From the NCBI RefSeq assembly GCF_024054195.1, contig NZ_JAMXLB010000001.1:1791624-1855623 (forward strand): 64,000 nt of DNA, in the 5' to 3' direction. A model generated the notes under the pieces. The model saw only the letters and a program-made list of their open reading frames with translations, had not been told where the DNA came from and made no database searches. A program made the translations under genes and the position numbers. Positions within the stretch are counted from its first letter, which is position 1, and every line of letters starts with the position of its first letter. The stretch comes from Flavobacterium sp. NRK F7. GTDB lineage: Bacteria > Bacteroidota > Bacteroidia > Flavobacteriales > Flavobacteriaceae. Below, one piece after another: positions 1 through 8,553 of the stretch.

Positions 1-1
1 T

Positions 2-856
2 TCGCAATCCCAACTCAATCTATTTTTAAAACCTTCGGATACTCTAAATTTCAATAGAAAAAAAGGTGTTTACATAGCAGAATCGGTTGTTTTAGGTGGT
101 ACGTTAATTGGGTTAAACCAATTATGGTATAAAGACTATCCCAAAAGTAATTTCCATTTTATAAATGATAATGAAGAGTGGCTTCAAATGGATAAATTGG
201 GTCATATGTACTCATCCTATCATTTGGGTAGGATAGGAGCTGATGCTTTAGCTTGGAGTGGCGCTTCTCAAAAAGAACAATTGTTGTATGGTGCAACTTT
301 GGGTTTAGGATTCTTAACTGTAGTGGAAGTTTTTGATGGTTTTTCTCAAGAATGGGGCGCTTCTTCAGGAGATATGATAGCCAATGTTACAGGAACCGCT
401 TTATTTGTTTCTCAAGAATTACTTTGGAAAGAGCAACGAATCACACCTAAATTTTCTTTTCATCAAACCCGATATGCTGCTTTGCGGCCAGAAACTCTAG
501 GAAACGGATTGCAAGAAGAAATACTAAAAGATTATAACGGACAAACCTATTGGTTGTCTTTTAATTTGTATTCTTTTATTAAAAAAGAATACCTTCCTAA
601 ATGGTTCAATTTAGCTATCGGTTATGGTGGTGATGGAATGATTTTTGGAAATCAACAAGAAGCCTTGAATGCTAATTTTAATACTTCCATTTCGCGTCAA
701 TTTTATTTAAGTTTTGACGTTGATTTGACGAAAATTAAAACAAACTCCCATTTTTTAAAGACTGTTTTTTCTGTTTTTAACACGGTAAAAATTCCAGCTC
801 CAACACTCCAAACTACTGATTTTAACGGATTTAAAATGCACTTCGTCTATTTTTAG
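2..856 (+). CDS. DUF2279 (YfiM-like) protein, 5' end cut by window
   Basis: The reading frame is open from base 2 with no stop, so the gene begins before the window; the ATG at 188 is probably internal because the 60 codons before it are also coding-like (GTLIGLNQLWY). The visible part carries the DUF2279 pattern: DKLGHMYSSYHLGR, then GATLGLGFLTVVEVFDGFSQEWGASSGDMIANVTG. In this family these are membrane-associated segments of unknown function, usually in small envelope proteins. The C-terminal half has alternating aromatic and polar residues that look like beta strands of an outer-membrane or surface domain (inference). Function unknown. Confidence 0.75.
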   Translation, partial: SQSQLNLFLKPSDTLNFNRKKGVYIAESVVLGGTLIGLNQLWYKDYPKSNFHFINDNEEWLQMDKLGHMYSSYHLGRIGADALAWSGASQKEQLLYGATLGLGFLTVVEVFDGFSQEWGASSGDMIANVTGTALFVSQELLWKEQRITPKFSFHQTRYAALRPETLGNGLQEEILKDYNGQTYWLSFNLYSFIKKEYLPKWFNLAIGYGGDGMIFGNQQEALNANFNTSISRQFYLSFDVDLTKIKTNSHFLKTVFSVFNTVKIPAPTLQTTDFNGFKMHFVYF

Positions 857-898
857 AAAACTTTAACAGGCTCATAATCAATATTGTAAAATTTGTCG

Positions 899-906
899 TA
901 TCTTTG
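899..906 (+). promoter_or_regulatory. -7 box (TAnnTTTG) of the lysozyme-like gene
   Basis: TATCTTTG matches the Bacteroidota -7 consensus exactly and lies 48 bases before the ATG at 954. No well-placed -33 TTG was found, so this is a half-supported promoter. Confidence 0.5.
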
Positions 907-953
907 CCCCCGGAAATTTCAGTGCTGTGACAGGGCCTGAGAAATTAAAATTT

Positions 954-1607
954 ATGATAAAAAAAGGTTCGTATTTTTTTGGATTGACCATCCTAGTAGT
1001 ATTAGTTTCATCGGGTTTTAATTCGTATGAAATTGAAAAAGTAGAAGGGTTTCATTTAGGAGAAAATGAGAAAATTTCTTACTCTGTTCCTAGTGAGAAT
1101 GAAGATGAAATCGAAATCGAAAGCAGTTTAGTAGCTGTCCCTTACGTTGGAAAGACTTTTGTTGGTTTTAAACAAGCATTAGCTTTCAAAGAATCAAGAG
1201 GTATTTTAAACATGGTGAACTCATATGGGTACATGGGTAAATATCAATTTGGAAAAAGTACATTGCGTTCTGTAGGAGTTTATGACTTTGATGAGTTCTT
1301 AAGAAACCCAGAATTACAAGACAAAGCATTTAGAGCTTTAATTGCAAAAAACAAATGGGAGTTAAGAAAAGAGATTAAAAAATATAACGGAAAAGTTATA
1401 AACGGTGTTAAAATTACAGAATCTGGTTTAATTGCTGCTGCTCACCTAGGAGGTGCAGGTTCAGTAAAAAGATACTTAAGAAGCAATGGTCAAAGAGGTT
1501 TCAAAGATGGTTTTGGTACTTCACTAAGAAGTTACATTAAAAAATTTGGAGGTTATGATATTTCTCACATTGCCCCAAATAAAAATGCCAAAGCTAAAAT
1601 TAGTTAG
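954..1607 (+). CDS. secreted lysozyme/transglycosylase-like protein
   Basis: 217 aa from the ATG at 954; a GTG at 927 is in frame but would put nine extra residues before a clean signal peptide (MIKKGSYFFGLTILVVLVSSG). After a charged linker the C-terminal 150 residues contain ALAFKESRG...YMGKYQFGKST, the catalytic-Glu and GxYQFG pattern typical of phage-lysozyme or lytic-transglycosylase-like folds, and a later HLGGAGSVKRYL stretch. Flavobacterial relatives are often annotated as peptidoglycan-binding. It probably cuts or binds peptidoglycan in the periplasm. Exact activity is inferred; the Glu of ESRG is the candidate catalytic residue. Confidence 0.65.
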   Translation: MIKKGSYFFGLTILVVLVSSGFNSYEIEKVEGFHLGENEKISYSVPSENEDEIEIESSLVAVPYVGKTFVGFKQALAFKESRGILNMVNSYGYMGKYQFGKSTLRSVGVYDFDEFLRNPELQDKAFRALIAKNKWELRKEIKKYNGKVINGVKITESGLIAAAHLGGAGSVKRYLRSNGQRGFKDGFGTSLRSYIKKFGGYDISHIAPNKNAKAKIS

Positions 1608-1611
1608 TTAA

Positions 1612-2343
1612 TTACATTTTATGTACAATGAAAATGCAAGGTCGCTTATGTAAGTCGACCTTGTTTTTTTTCCACTCTGCTACAGTTCTCGTCTTGATAA
1701 ATTCAGTAGGAAGAGTAATATCGCAAGCAATACATAAATGCGTATTAGGCTGTAATAGTTGTAATAAATCTTCCACTAATTTATTATTTCGGTAAGGAGT
1801 CTCAATAAAAAGTTGGGATTGATTTTTTTCTTGTGATAATCGTTCGAAGTGTTTTAGTTCGTTTTTCTTTTCATTAGCATCAATGGGTAAATAACCATTA
1901 AACGCAAAACTTTGGCCGTTCATGCCACTTGCCATTAAGGCTAATAAAATGGAACTGGGACCAACTAAGGGAACTACTTGAATTCCTTTTTCATGTGCTA
2001 GTTTTACAATAACAGCACCAGGATCAGCAATTCCAGGGCAACCCGATTCACTCAATAAACCTATGTTTTTTCCTTCTAATAAAGGTTTAATCATGGTATA
2101 ATGTTCGGAAACTTCTGTATGTTTATTTAATAGTGAAAGTTTTAAATCGGATTGTTTTTTTTCGGGATGTATGCTTTTTATAAATCGACGTGCTGTTTTC
2201 TCATTTTCTACGATGTAGTCGTCTATAAAGTCGATACTTCTTTTGATGGTTTGAGGTAATACGTCTTCAGGTGTTACAGTCGTTTCACCTGGATTAGATA
2301 AGGTGCAAGGAATTAAATAGAGTTTTCCAAAAGAGGTTTTCAT
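1612..2343 (-). CDS. RsmI-family SAM-dependent methyltransferase (tetrapyrrole methylase fold)
   Basis: 243 aa. The central block LLSESGCPGIADPGAVIVKLA followed by VPLVGPSSILLALMASGMNGQSF is the signature of the YraL/RsmI branch of the tetrapyrrole methylase fold, whose best-known member methylates ribose of 16S rRNA C1402. Flavobacteria normally carry a short paralogue like this next to dnaA in addition to a canonical RsmI elsewhere, so the precise substrate is uncertain. It is the last gene of a tight minus-strand run dnaA - phosphatase - this gene, with only 3 bases to the phosphatase stop, so it is probably cotranscribed with dnaA. Confidence 0.8.
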   Translation of the reverse strand: MKTSFGKLYLIPCTLSNPGETTVTPEDVLPQTIKRSIDFIDDYIVENEKTARRFIKSIHPEKKQSDLKLSLLNKHTEVSEHYTMIKPLLEGKNIGLLSESGCPGIADPGAVIVKLAHEKGIQVVPLVGPSSILLALMASGMNGQSFAFNGYLPIDANEKKNELKHFERLSQEKNQSQLFIETPYRNNKLVEDLLQLLQPNTHLCIACDITLPTEFIKTRTVAEWKKNKVDLHKRPCIFIVHKM

Positions 2344-2346
2344 GGG

Positions 2347-2802
2347 TTACTTTATTTTTTTGGCAATGACATCGCATACTTTATCTAACATTTGATATAC
2401 ATTTTCAAACCCTTCTTCTCCACCATAATAAGGATCAGGTACTTCAACATTCTCATTGGGAAAAAGCTCATTTAAGATTAATTTTACTTTAGCTTTAGCT
2501 TCAGTATTAGGAGCTAATTGAAGGATATTTTTGTAATTTGACATATCCATTGCAAAAATATAATCAAATTGTTCGAAATGTTTTACTGTAAAATGTTGGG
2601 CTCTCTGGTCAGAAATATCAATTCCATATTTTTTAGCAATGGCAATAGAGCGTTTGTCAGGTAATTGCCCTACATGCCAATCTCCTGTTCCAGCTGAGTC
2701 TACTACAAATTGATCTTTAGGTAGTTTGCTTTTTAAAATACCTTCTGCCAATGGTGAACGACAGATATTTCCTAAACAAACCATTAAGATTTTTATAGCC
2801 AT
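2347..2802 (-). CDS. low-molecular-weight protein-tyrosine phosphatase
   Basis: 151 aa, the normal size of the family. The P-loop CLGNICRS (Cys9 to Arg15, CX5R) sits at the extreme N-terminus, and the general-acid loop VPDPYYGG (Asp near 123) is near the C-terminus, so the enzyme should be active. It dephosphorylates phosphotyrosine or low-molecular phosphates in the cytoplasm; the physiological target is unknown. It starts 3 bases after the dnaA stop and ends 3 bases before the RsmI-like gene, an operon arrangement common in flavobacteria. Confidence 0.92.
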   Translation of the reverse strand: MAIKILMVCLGNICRSPLAEGILKSKLPKDQFVVDSAGTGDWHVGQLPDKRSIAIAKKYGIDISDQRAQHFTVKHFEQFDYIFAMDMSNYKNILQLAPNTEAKAKVKLILNELFPNENVEVPDPYYGGEEGFENVYQMLDKVCDVIAKKIK

Positions 2803-2805
2803 TTT

Positions 2806-4233
2806 TTATAAAGAAAGTTTTTTATTAATATCATCGACAAACTTTCTAAATTGTTTATCAGTTGTGACTAGATTATCAACTGTTTTACAGGCATGTAATA
2901 CAGTAGCATGGTCTCTATCTCCAATTTGATTTCCAATATTAGCTAAAGAAGACTTGGTATATTTTTTTGCAAAAAACATCGCTAGCTGTCTAGCTTGTAC
3001 TACATGTCTTTTTCTAGTTTTAGATTGAAGTGTTTCAATGTCTAATTGGAAATAATCGGATACGATTTTTTGAATGTAATCGATAGAAATTTCTCTTTTT
3101 ACATTTTTTACAAACTTTTCAACTACTTGTTTTGCTAATTCAATAGTTACTTCGCGTTTGTTGAAAGAAGATTGAGCAATTAATGAAATGATAGCTCCCT
3201 CTAATTCTCTGACATTGCTTTTTATGTTTTTAGCAACATACTCAATAATTTCTTCAGGCATTTCAACACCATCTCTATATAAAATATTTTTTAATATAGA
3301 AATTCTTGTTTCGTAATCAGGTTGATGTAATTCAGCAGACAATCCCCATTTAAATCGGGAAAGCAAGCGTTGTTCAATATCTTGCATGTCTACCGGAGCT
3401 TTGTCAGAAGTTAAAATAACTTGTTTTCCGTTTTGATGCAGATGGTTGAATATGTGGAAGAATACATCTTGAGTTCCAGATTTTCCTGATAAAAATTGAA
3501 CATCATCTATAATAAGAACGTCAATTAATTGGTAAAAATGGATGAAGTCATTTCTTGTGTTTTTCTTAACCGAATCGATATATTGCTGGGTAAAAATTTC
3601 AGCTGAAATATATAAAACTGTTTTTTCAGGGAATTTGTCTTTTATTTCAACACCAATAGCATGCGCTAGATGTGTTTTTCCTAATCCGACACCACCAAAA
3701 ATCAATAATGGATTAAATGAAGTTCCGCCTGGTTTATTGGCTACAGCCATTCCTGCACTACGAGCCAATCGGTTGGAATCACCTTCTAAAAAATTATCAA
3801 AACTGTAATTTGCATTTAATTGCGAATCAATATTAATGTTTCTAATTCCAGGAATAATAAATGGATTTTTTAATTCTGGATTTTTTTGAACAATAGGAAC
3901 ATCAACTTCTTGCGTTTTTACAGCCTGACGATTGTTACTTGGAATTTGCTCTGTGAATGGAAGTTTGTTCCCGTAGGTATTTTCCATTTTAATTTTATAA
4001 AGCAATTTTGCGCTTTGTCCTAACTCTTTCGTAAGGGCAACTTTTAAAAGCTTTACATAGTGTTCTTCAAGCCATTCATAAAAAAACTTACTAGGTACTT
4101 GGATAGAAAGTGCGTTATCATTAAGGTCAACTGCCTGTATCGGTTCAAACCATGTTTTATAGGCTTGTTCCTGTATGTTATCTTTTATAAACAACAGACA
4201 ATTTTTCCATACTGATTGCGCAGTTTTATCCAT
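2806..4233 (-). CDS. dnaA: chromosomal replication initiator DnaA
   Basis: 475 aa with the standard four domains. Domain I covers about residues 1-80 (WFEPIQAV), followed by a variable linker. The AAA+ domain has Walker A GGVGLGKTH near residue 180, Walker B LIIDDVQFL and sensor regions (RLLSRFKWGL, VRELEGAI). Domain IV ends with the DnaA signature GDRDHATVLHACKTV, which contacts DnaA boxes. It binds oriC and opens DNA for replication. The start at 4233 gives the usual N-terminus MDKTAQSVWKNC. The 200-base upstream gap shows no obvious cluster of DnaA boxes. Confidence 0.98.
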   Translation of the reverse strand: MDKTAQSVWKNCLLFIKDNIQEQAYKTWFEPIQAVDLNDNALSIQVPSKFFYEWLEEHYVKLLKVALTKELGQSAKLLYKIKMENTYGNKLPFTEQIPSNNRQAVKTQEVDVPIVQKNPELKNPFIIPGIRNINIDSQLNANYSFDNFLEGDSNRLARSAGMAVANKPGGTSFNPLLIFGGVGLGKTHLAHAIGVEIKDKFPEKTVLYISAEIFTQQYIDSVKKNTRNDFIHFYQLIDVLIIDDVQFLSGKSGTQDVFFHIFNHLHQNGKQVILTSDKAPVDMQDIEQRLLSRFKWGLSAELHQPDYETRISILKNILYRDGVEMPEEIIEYVAKNIKSNVRELEGAIISLIAQSSFNKREVTIELAKQVVEKFVKNVKREISIDYIQKIVSDYFQLDIETLQSKTRKRHVVQARQLAMFFAKKYTKSSLANIGNQIGDRDHATVLHACKTVDNLVTTDKQFRKFVDDINKKLSL

Positions 4234-4300
4234 ATATTTGTTTTTTTTTATAATTATTTAGCTTTTTATAGTAGTTGTCTTACAAAGATGAATGAGTTAA

Positions 4301-4308
4301 TAGCTTTG
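4301..4308 (+). promoter_or_regulatory. possible -7 box for the thioesterase gene
   Basis: TAGCTTTG fits TAnnTTTG on the plus strand, 125 bases before the ATG at 4433. The nearest TTG upstream (4275-4277) is 23 bases away, slightly too far, so support is weak. Confidence 0.3.
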
Positions 4309-4432
4309 TAAACGGGAGAACAAATATGTGAACAATTTTTGGTAAAAAAAAACAAAAACGCTATTGATTTTTAAAAAAAAATATTGTAAGCCTGTGAAGG
4401 GTTGCTTAACGTTAAATTAAGATGTATTTAAT

Positions 4433-4834
4433 ATGAGAGAATATCAGTTTGAAGTGCGTGTGAGATATGCTGAAACAGATCAAATGGGAGTGGTGTATCA
4501 TGGGAATTATGCGCAATACTTTGAAATGGGGAGAGTAGAATGGCTAAGAAACTTAGGGGTTTCATATAAATGGATGGAAGAAAACGGGATTATGTTACCT
4601 GTTGTTTCTTTGCAAATGAATTATAAGAAACCAGCGCGTTATGATGATGTGTTAACCGTGAAAACCATCTTTAAAAGTCAAACCTCTGTTAAGATAGAAT
4701 TTGATTATGAAATTTATAATGATAAGGAAGAGTTATTAACAACGGGATATTCAATGTTAGTATTTGTAAATATGAAAACAGGCAGGCCTACTTTGCCTCC
4801 CAATTATGTAAGTGAGAGAATAAAACAGCTATAG
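4433..4834 (+). CDS. YbgC-type acyl-CoA thioesterase
   Basis: 133 aa, single hotdog domain. The motif RYAETDQMGVVYHGNYAQYFE contains the catalytic Asp16 and conserved His23-Gly-Asn-Tyr typical of the 4-hydroxybenzoyl-CoA thioesterase/YbgC family, which hydrolyses acyl-CoA or acyl-ACP thioesters in the cytoplasm, in some bacteria near the Tol-Pal system (no tol gene is seen here). It is divergent from dnaA and convergent with the YigZ gene, so it is probably transcribed alone. Confidence 0.88.
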   Translation: MREYQFEVRVRYAETDQMGVVYHGNYAQYFEMGRVEWLRNLGVSYKWMEENGIMLPVVSLQMNYKKPARYDDVLTVKTIFKSQTSVKIEFDYEIYNDKEELLTTGYSMLVFVNMKTGRPTLPPNYVSERIKQL

Positions 4835-4838
4835 CTTT

Positions 4839-5459
4839 TTAAAGCGATATTTTTTTGCAATCTATTTCAAATAAAGACTCAAATAATTCTGTGATTTTTG
4901 TTTCGTTCTGTTTTCTTGTTGCAATTTCAATTTGACAGTTCATTTCCATTTTCTGAGAAATAATTTGTAATTGGTGTTCTTTAATCACACGCATTACTTT
5001 ATTCATGTTTTTATAATCAAAGGTGATGAGAAAATGAATGTCAATCGTTTTCTCAACAATAGTTGCGTTTTCAAGAGCTAATTGAGCGGCTGTTTTGTAT
5101 GCTGAAATCAAACCGCCAACGCCTAATTTAACCCCTCCGAAATAACGAACAACGACTATTAAAATATTGGTTACATCAAAAGATTGGATTTGACCATATA
5201 TTGGAGCACCAGCACTGTTGTTGGGTTCTCCATCATCATTAGCGCGGTAATATTTGTTTTCTGTGCCAATTTGAAAAGCATAACACCAATGTCGGGCAGC
5301 GTGATGTTGTTTTTTTAGTTCACTGATGCGTTCTTTTATTTGTTCTTCATTGGTAACAGGAAAGGCATATCCGTAGAATTTACTATTTTTCTCTTTGAAA
5401 AGTACTTCTTCAGATGGAATTTCAATGGTTTTATAAGTGTCTGTGTTGGGTAAACTCAT
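4839..5459 (-). CDS. YigZ/IMPACT family protein
   Basis: 206 aa. The N-terminal domain carries HHAARHWCYAFQIG, ANDDGEPNNSAGAPI and VVRYFGGVKLGVGGLISAYKTAAQLAL, the hallmark of the UPF0029/IMPACT family. The C-terminal DUF1949-like ferredoxin-fold part spans about residues 140-200. Eukaryotic relatives modulate the Gcn2 kinase; the bacterial role is unclear but may involve RNA or ribosome-linked regulation. It directly abuts the start region of the EamA transporter (stop-to-start distance zero), suggesting one transcript for the four genes 7976-4839. Confidence 0.88.
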   Translation of the reverse strand: MSLPNTDTYKTIEIPSEEVLFKEKNSKFYGYAFPVTNEEQIKERISELKKQHHAARHWCYAFQIGTENKYYRANDDGEPNNSAGAPIYGQIQSFDVTNILIVVVRYFGGVKLGVGGLISAYKTAAQLALENATIVEKTIDIHFLITFDYKNMNKVMRVIKEHQLQIISQKMEMNCQIEIATRKQNETKITELFESLFEIDCKKISL

Positions 5460-6317
5460 TTAGAAAGATACTAATACTAATGCCAGTATGGCTAATGCAA
5501 TACCTACATAGTTTTGTTTTTTTAATTTTTCTTTGAATAAAAGAAGTCCGATTAATGTAGTAAGCAAAATTACGCCAATATTTATTAATGTGAACAAAGT
5601 TGCGCTTTGAATTTTTTCATTTTGCAAGGCACGGATTAAAAAATACATGGAAAAATAATTGGGAATACCTAAAGCAATGCCTCCAATTAGGTTTTTAAAT
5701 TGAAATTCAAATTGGTTTTTATAATGTTGATAAGTGAAAACCAAACAACCTACTAAAAAAGCACTTAGAAAGGTGAAAGATGAAAATAAACTAGTATCTT
5801 CAGTTGGTACTTTTGTTTTTTGAATAAAATGAATGCTGGTGTCGATAATTCCAGAACCAAAAAACAATAATATGGGGAAGGTAAAGTTTGAATTTTCAAT
5901 AGTAGTTGTGTTCTTTTTAGTTGTGAAATAAACGGCAAACAAGGCTATCCCAATTCCTATAGCCTTTAAAAAACCAATGCTTTCTTTAAAGAATAGAAGT
6001 CCGAATAAAACAGGTATTATCAAGGACATTTTACTAGCTACAGAGGCTACAGAAACGCCATTGAGTTGCGAAGTTTTTCCCATAGTAAAAAAAATAGCAA
6101 TGAAAAGACTTCCAAGATATATGCAATATACTAACCATGGCTTTTGTAGTGTTGTTGTTATGGAAAAGGGTTGCTCGGTCGTATATATGCCTACTAAAAA
6201 AGCTACGATGTAATTGCAAACAATAGCTTGGAACGTGTTAATATTGTATTTGGAAAAATACTTAAATACAATGAATAAAAGTACGGAGAAAAAAATAGCC
6301 CAAAAAAGAGAAATCAT
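5460..6317 (-). CDS. EamA-family (DMT) membrane transporter
   Basis: 285 aa with about ten hydrophobic helices from the first residue (MISLFWAIFFSVLLFIVF) to the end. Two repeats of the EamA type are visible, each ending in a long helix with a GLLFFKE or GLLLFKE motif (LIIPVLFGLLFFKESIGF and LLTTLIGLLLFKEKLKKQN). Family members export amino acids, nucleosides or other metabolites; the substrate cannot be told. Its start codon touches the HAD gene stop at 6317, so translation is probably coupled. Confidence 0.85.
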   Translation of the reverse strand: MISLFWAIFFSVLLFIVFKYFSKYNINTFQAIVCNYIVAFLVGIYTTEQPFSITTTLQKPWLVYCIYLGSLFIAIFFTMGKTSQLNGVSVASVASKMSLIIPVLFGLLFFKESIGFLKAIGIGIALFAVYFTTKKNTTTIENSNFTFPILLFFGSGIIDTSIHFIQKTKVPTEDTSLFSSFTFLSAFLVGCLVFTYQHYKNQFEFQFKNLIGGIALGIPNYFSMYFLIRALQNEKIQSATLFTLINIGVILLTTLIGLLLFKEKLKKQNYVGIALAILALVLVSF

Positions 6318-6922
6318 TAGATGTTTTTTATAAATTCTAATAAGGATGTAACATCTTCTGTTTTTGGGTTAAGGTGCCAAGTTTGTAAGCCAGCTTTTTT
6401 TGCGCCTTCAATATTTTCTAATTTATCATCTACAAAAAGCGTTTTTTTTGGAACCAAATTATGATTGCCAATAATATATTTATACGTGTTTTCGTCTGGT
6501 TTTCTTTTGCCTATTTCAAATGAAAAATAGACTTTTTCAAAACAACCATAGAAATCGCGAGCAAAAGACTGTCCTACTTTGTGTTCAAATTTATCTATAT
6601 GAGTGGAATCGGTGTTGCTGAGCAAGAACAAGCGATATTTGGAAGAGATCATTTGAAGGAATTCTAATCGATACAAAGGAAAGTCTAATAATAAAGCATT
6701 CCAGGCTTCTCTTATAGTAACTAAATCAGCATTGTGTGTATGTTTTTGAAGGCCTTCAATAAAAGCTAATTCGTCTATTTTGCCTACTTCATAGTTTTTA
6801 TTTAATACATCTAAATCGGAATTCCATTCCTTTATACCTAGTTGCTCTAAAGCCCTCTCTGTAGCACCATAATCTAAATTGATGAAAACATCACCAAAAT
6901 CAAAAATAATTGTATCAATCAT
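6317..6922 (-). CDS. HAD-superfamily hydrolase
   Basis: 201 aa. Motif I is FDFGDVFINLD with the nucleophile Asp8; motif II is LFLLSNTDSTH; motif III Lys is in GKRKPDENTYKYI; motif IV is LFVDDKLENIEGAKKAG. This is the haloacid dehalogenase-like (subfamily IA v3) pattern, which usually means a small-molecule phosphatase. The 5' end overlaps the ribD stop by 8 bases. One job could be dephosphorylating the riboflavin intermediate that follows RibD, a step often done by HAD enzymes; that link rests only on position. Confidence 0.85.
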   Translation of the reverse strand: MIDTIIFDFGDVFINLDYGATERALEQLGIKEWNSDLDVLNKNYEVGKIDELAFIEGLQKHTHNADLVTIREAWNALLLDFPLYRLEFLQMISSKYRLFLLSNTDSTHIDKFEHKVGQSFARDFYGCFEKVYFSFEIGKRKPDENTYKYIIGNHNLVPKKTLFVDDKLENIEGAKKAGLQTWHLNPKTEDVTSLLEFIKNI

Positions 6923-7976
6923 AATTTCTGAATAATTTAAGTGTATCGTCCATTATGCTAATTGTTTCTAAAGCTGTTGAATTAAGAATCGGGGCTTTAA
7001 TTCCTGAATTCAGTTTTTGATTGCTTTTAAAAACACGAGCTTCGTCCCATAAATTTAAATCTATAAAGGATTGCAAGGTTTGACTGCCTCCTTCAATAAT
7101 TATAGATTGAATTTCTTTTTTGTGCAAACGATTTGTTAAAATTAATAAAAAATCAGTATTAAAAACAATATTTTCGTAAATAATATTTTCATTTTTTGTT
7201 AAAATATCATTTTCTGTAAAGATGATAGTTTTTACAGTATTGTCTTTAACTGCATAATTATCAGTTATTTTATTGGATTTATCTAATACGATTCGGATGG
7301 GATTATTCCCTTTAAAATCTCGTGCATTTAACTTTGGATTGTCCTCTAAAACAGTGGTTGTTCCTACTAAAATACCTTGTTCTTCTGTTCTCCATTTATG
7401 AACCATTTGTCTAGAATAAGGATTGGTTATCCAAACGGGTCTTAATGCAGTGTGTTCTTTTGTTCTTAAAGAACGATCTGGAGCAATAAAACCACCTTTA
7501 CTTTCCGCCCACTTTAAAATAATATACGGTCTCTTTTTTTGATGAAAAGTAAAAAAGCGTTTGTTTAATTCGTTGCACTCTTTTTGCAAAACACCTACTA
7601 TAACTTCACAATTGTTCTCACGAAGTTTTTTAATCCCATTTCCTGCTACTTTTGCAAAAGGATCAATGGTTCCAACAACAACTTTCGGAATGTTATGGGT
7701 AATAATTAAATCGGAACAAGGTGGTGTTTTTCCAAAATGACTGCAAGGCTCTAAACTAACATAAATAGTCGCTTTGGAAAGCAAAGATTTATCTTTTACC
7801 GATTGAATGGCATGTACTTCAGCATGTGCTTCTCCTGCTTTTCTGTGCCAACCTTCACCAATAATTCTATCGTTATATACAATTACACTACCCACAAGTG
7901 GATTAGGATACGTGGTTCCTAATCCATTTTTGGCCAGCTGGATACATCGCTTCATGTAAAACTCATGTGTATTCAT
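6915..7976 (-). CDS. ribD: bifunctional riboflavin deaminase/reductase RibD
   Basis: 353 aa, the normal length. The N-terminal deaminase has the zinc site His51-Ala-Glu53 (GEAHAEVHAI) and Cys78/Cys87 (PCSHFGKTPPC). The reductase begins near residue 150 (RPYIILKWAESKGGFIAPD) and contains GTTTVLEDNPKLNAR and IIEGGSQTLQSFID. It carries out the second and third steps of riboflavin synthesis (deamination and side-chain reduction of the pyrimidine). It is the first gene of a four-gene minus-strand run. TACATTTG on the minus strand at 7981-7988, only four bases before the ATG, would imply a nearly leaderless mRNA. Confidence 0.96.
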   Translation of the reverse strand: MNTHEFYMKRCIQLAKNGLGTTYPNPLVGSVIVYNDRIIGEGWHRKAGEAHAEVHAIQSVKDKSLLSKATIYVSLEPCSHFGKTPPCSDLIITHNIPKVVVGTIDPFAKVAGNGIKKLRENNCEVIVGVLQKECNELNKRFFTFHQKKRPYIILKWAESKGGFIAPDRSLRTKEHTALRPVWITNPYSRQMVHKWRTEEQGILVGTTTVLEDNPKLNARDFKGNNPIRIVLDKSNKITDNYAVKDNTVKTIIFTENDILTKNENIIYENIVFNTDFLLILTNRLHKKEIQSIIIEGGSQTLQSFIDLNLWDEARVFKSNQKLNSGIKAPILNSTALETISIMDDTLKLFRNYD

Positions 7977-8058
7977 CTTACAAATGTAGTATTTTTAATA
8001 TATATTTTAGAATCAATTTGTGGCAAATTATGTACTTTTACCACTCAAAATCGTAGAT

Positions 8059-8538
8059 ATGCTTCTTAGAAAAATCGAACCTAAAGATAATGCACAAATA
8101 GCTAAAGTTATTCGTGATGTTTTTGATGAATTAGATGCTCCAAAAGTAGGAACTGCTTATGCGGATCCTATTTTAGATACTTTGTTTGAAGTGTATCAGC
8201 AACCTAGAAGTGTTTATTATGTAGTTGAAAATGAAGGTGTGGTTTTGGGAGGTTGTGGTATTGCTCCTTTAGAAAATGGAGCAACTCATATTTGCGAATT
8301 GCAAAAAATGTATTTCGCACCTGAAATTAGAGGTACAGGTATGGCTAAAAAAATGATTGAAAGCTGCTTGAAATTTGCCAAAGAAAATGATTTTACACTT
8401 TGTTACTTGGAAACCTTGTCTTTTATGAAAGCAGCTCAAAAATTATATGCTAATTTAGGATTTAAAGCTATCGATGCTCCTTTAGGTTGTACAGGTCATA
8501 GTAGTTGTGAAGTTTGGATGACCAAAGAGTTGCAATAA
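8059..8538 (+). CDS. GNAT family N-acetyltransferase
   Basis: 159 aa from the ATG at 8059; an in-frame GTG at 8020 would overlap the likely promoter (TACTTTTA near 8033) and adds nothing conserved. The acetyl-CoA loop is in LQKMYFAPEIRGTGMAKKMIE (R/Q-x-x-G-x-G/A variant RGTGMA), followed by the usual motif-B stretch LCYLETLSFMKAAQKLYANLGF. It transfers an acetyl group to an amine; the target is unknown. It is directly followed by prmC, perhaps as a two-gene unit. Confidence 0.88.
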   Translation: MLLRKIEPKDNAQIAKVIRDVFDELDAPKVGTAYADPILDTLFEVYQQPRSVYYVVENEGVVLGGCGIAPLENGATHICELQKMYFAPEIRGTGMAKKMIESCLKFAKENDFTLCYLETLSFMKAAQKLYANLGFKAIDAPLGCTGHSSCEVWMTKELQ

Positions 8539-8553
8539 TTGAAATTAAGAAAA

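Noticed and set aside
4234..4432. oriC beside dnaA
   Set aside because: No cluster of DnaA boxes and no iteron-like repeats were found; not annotated.
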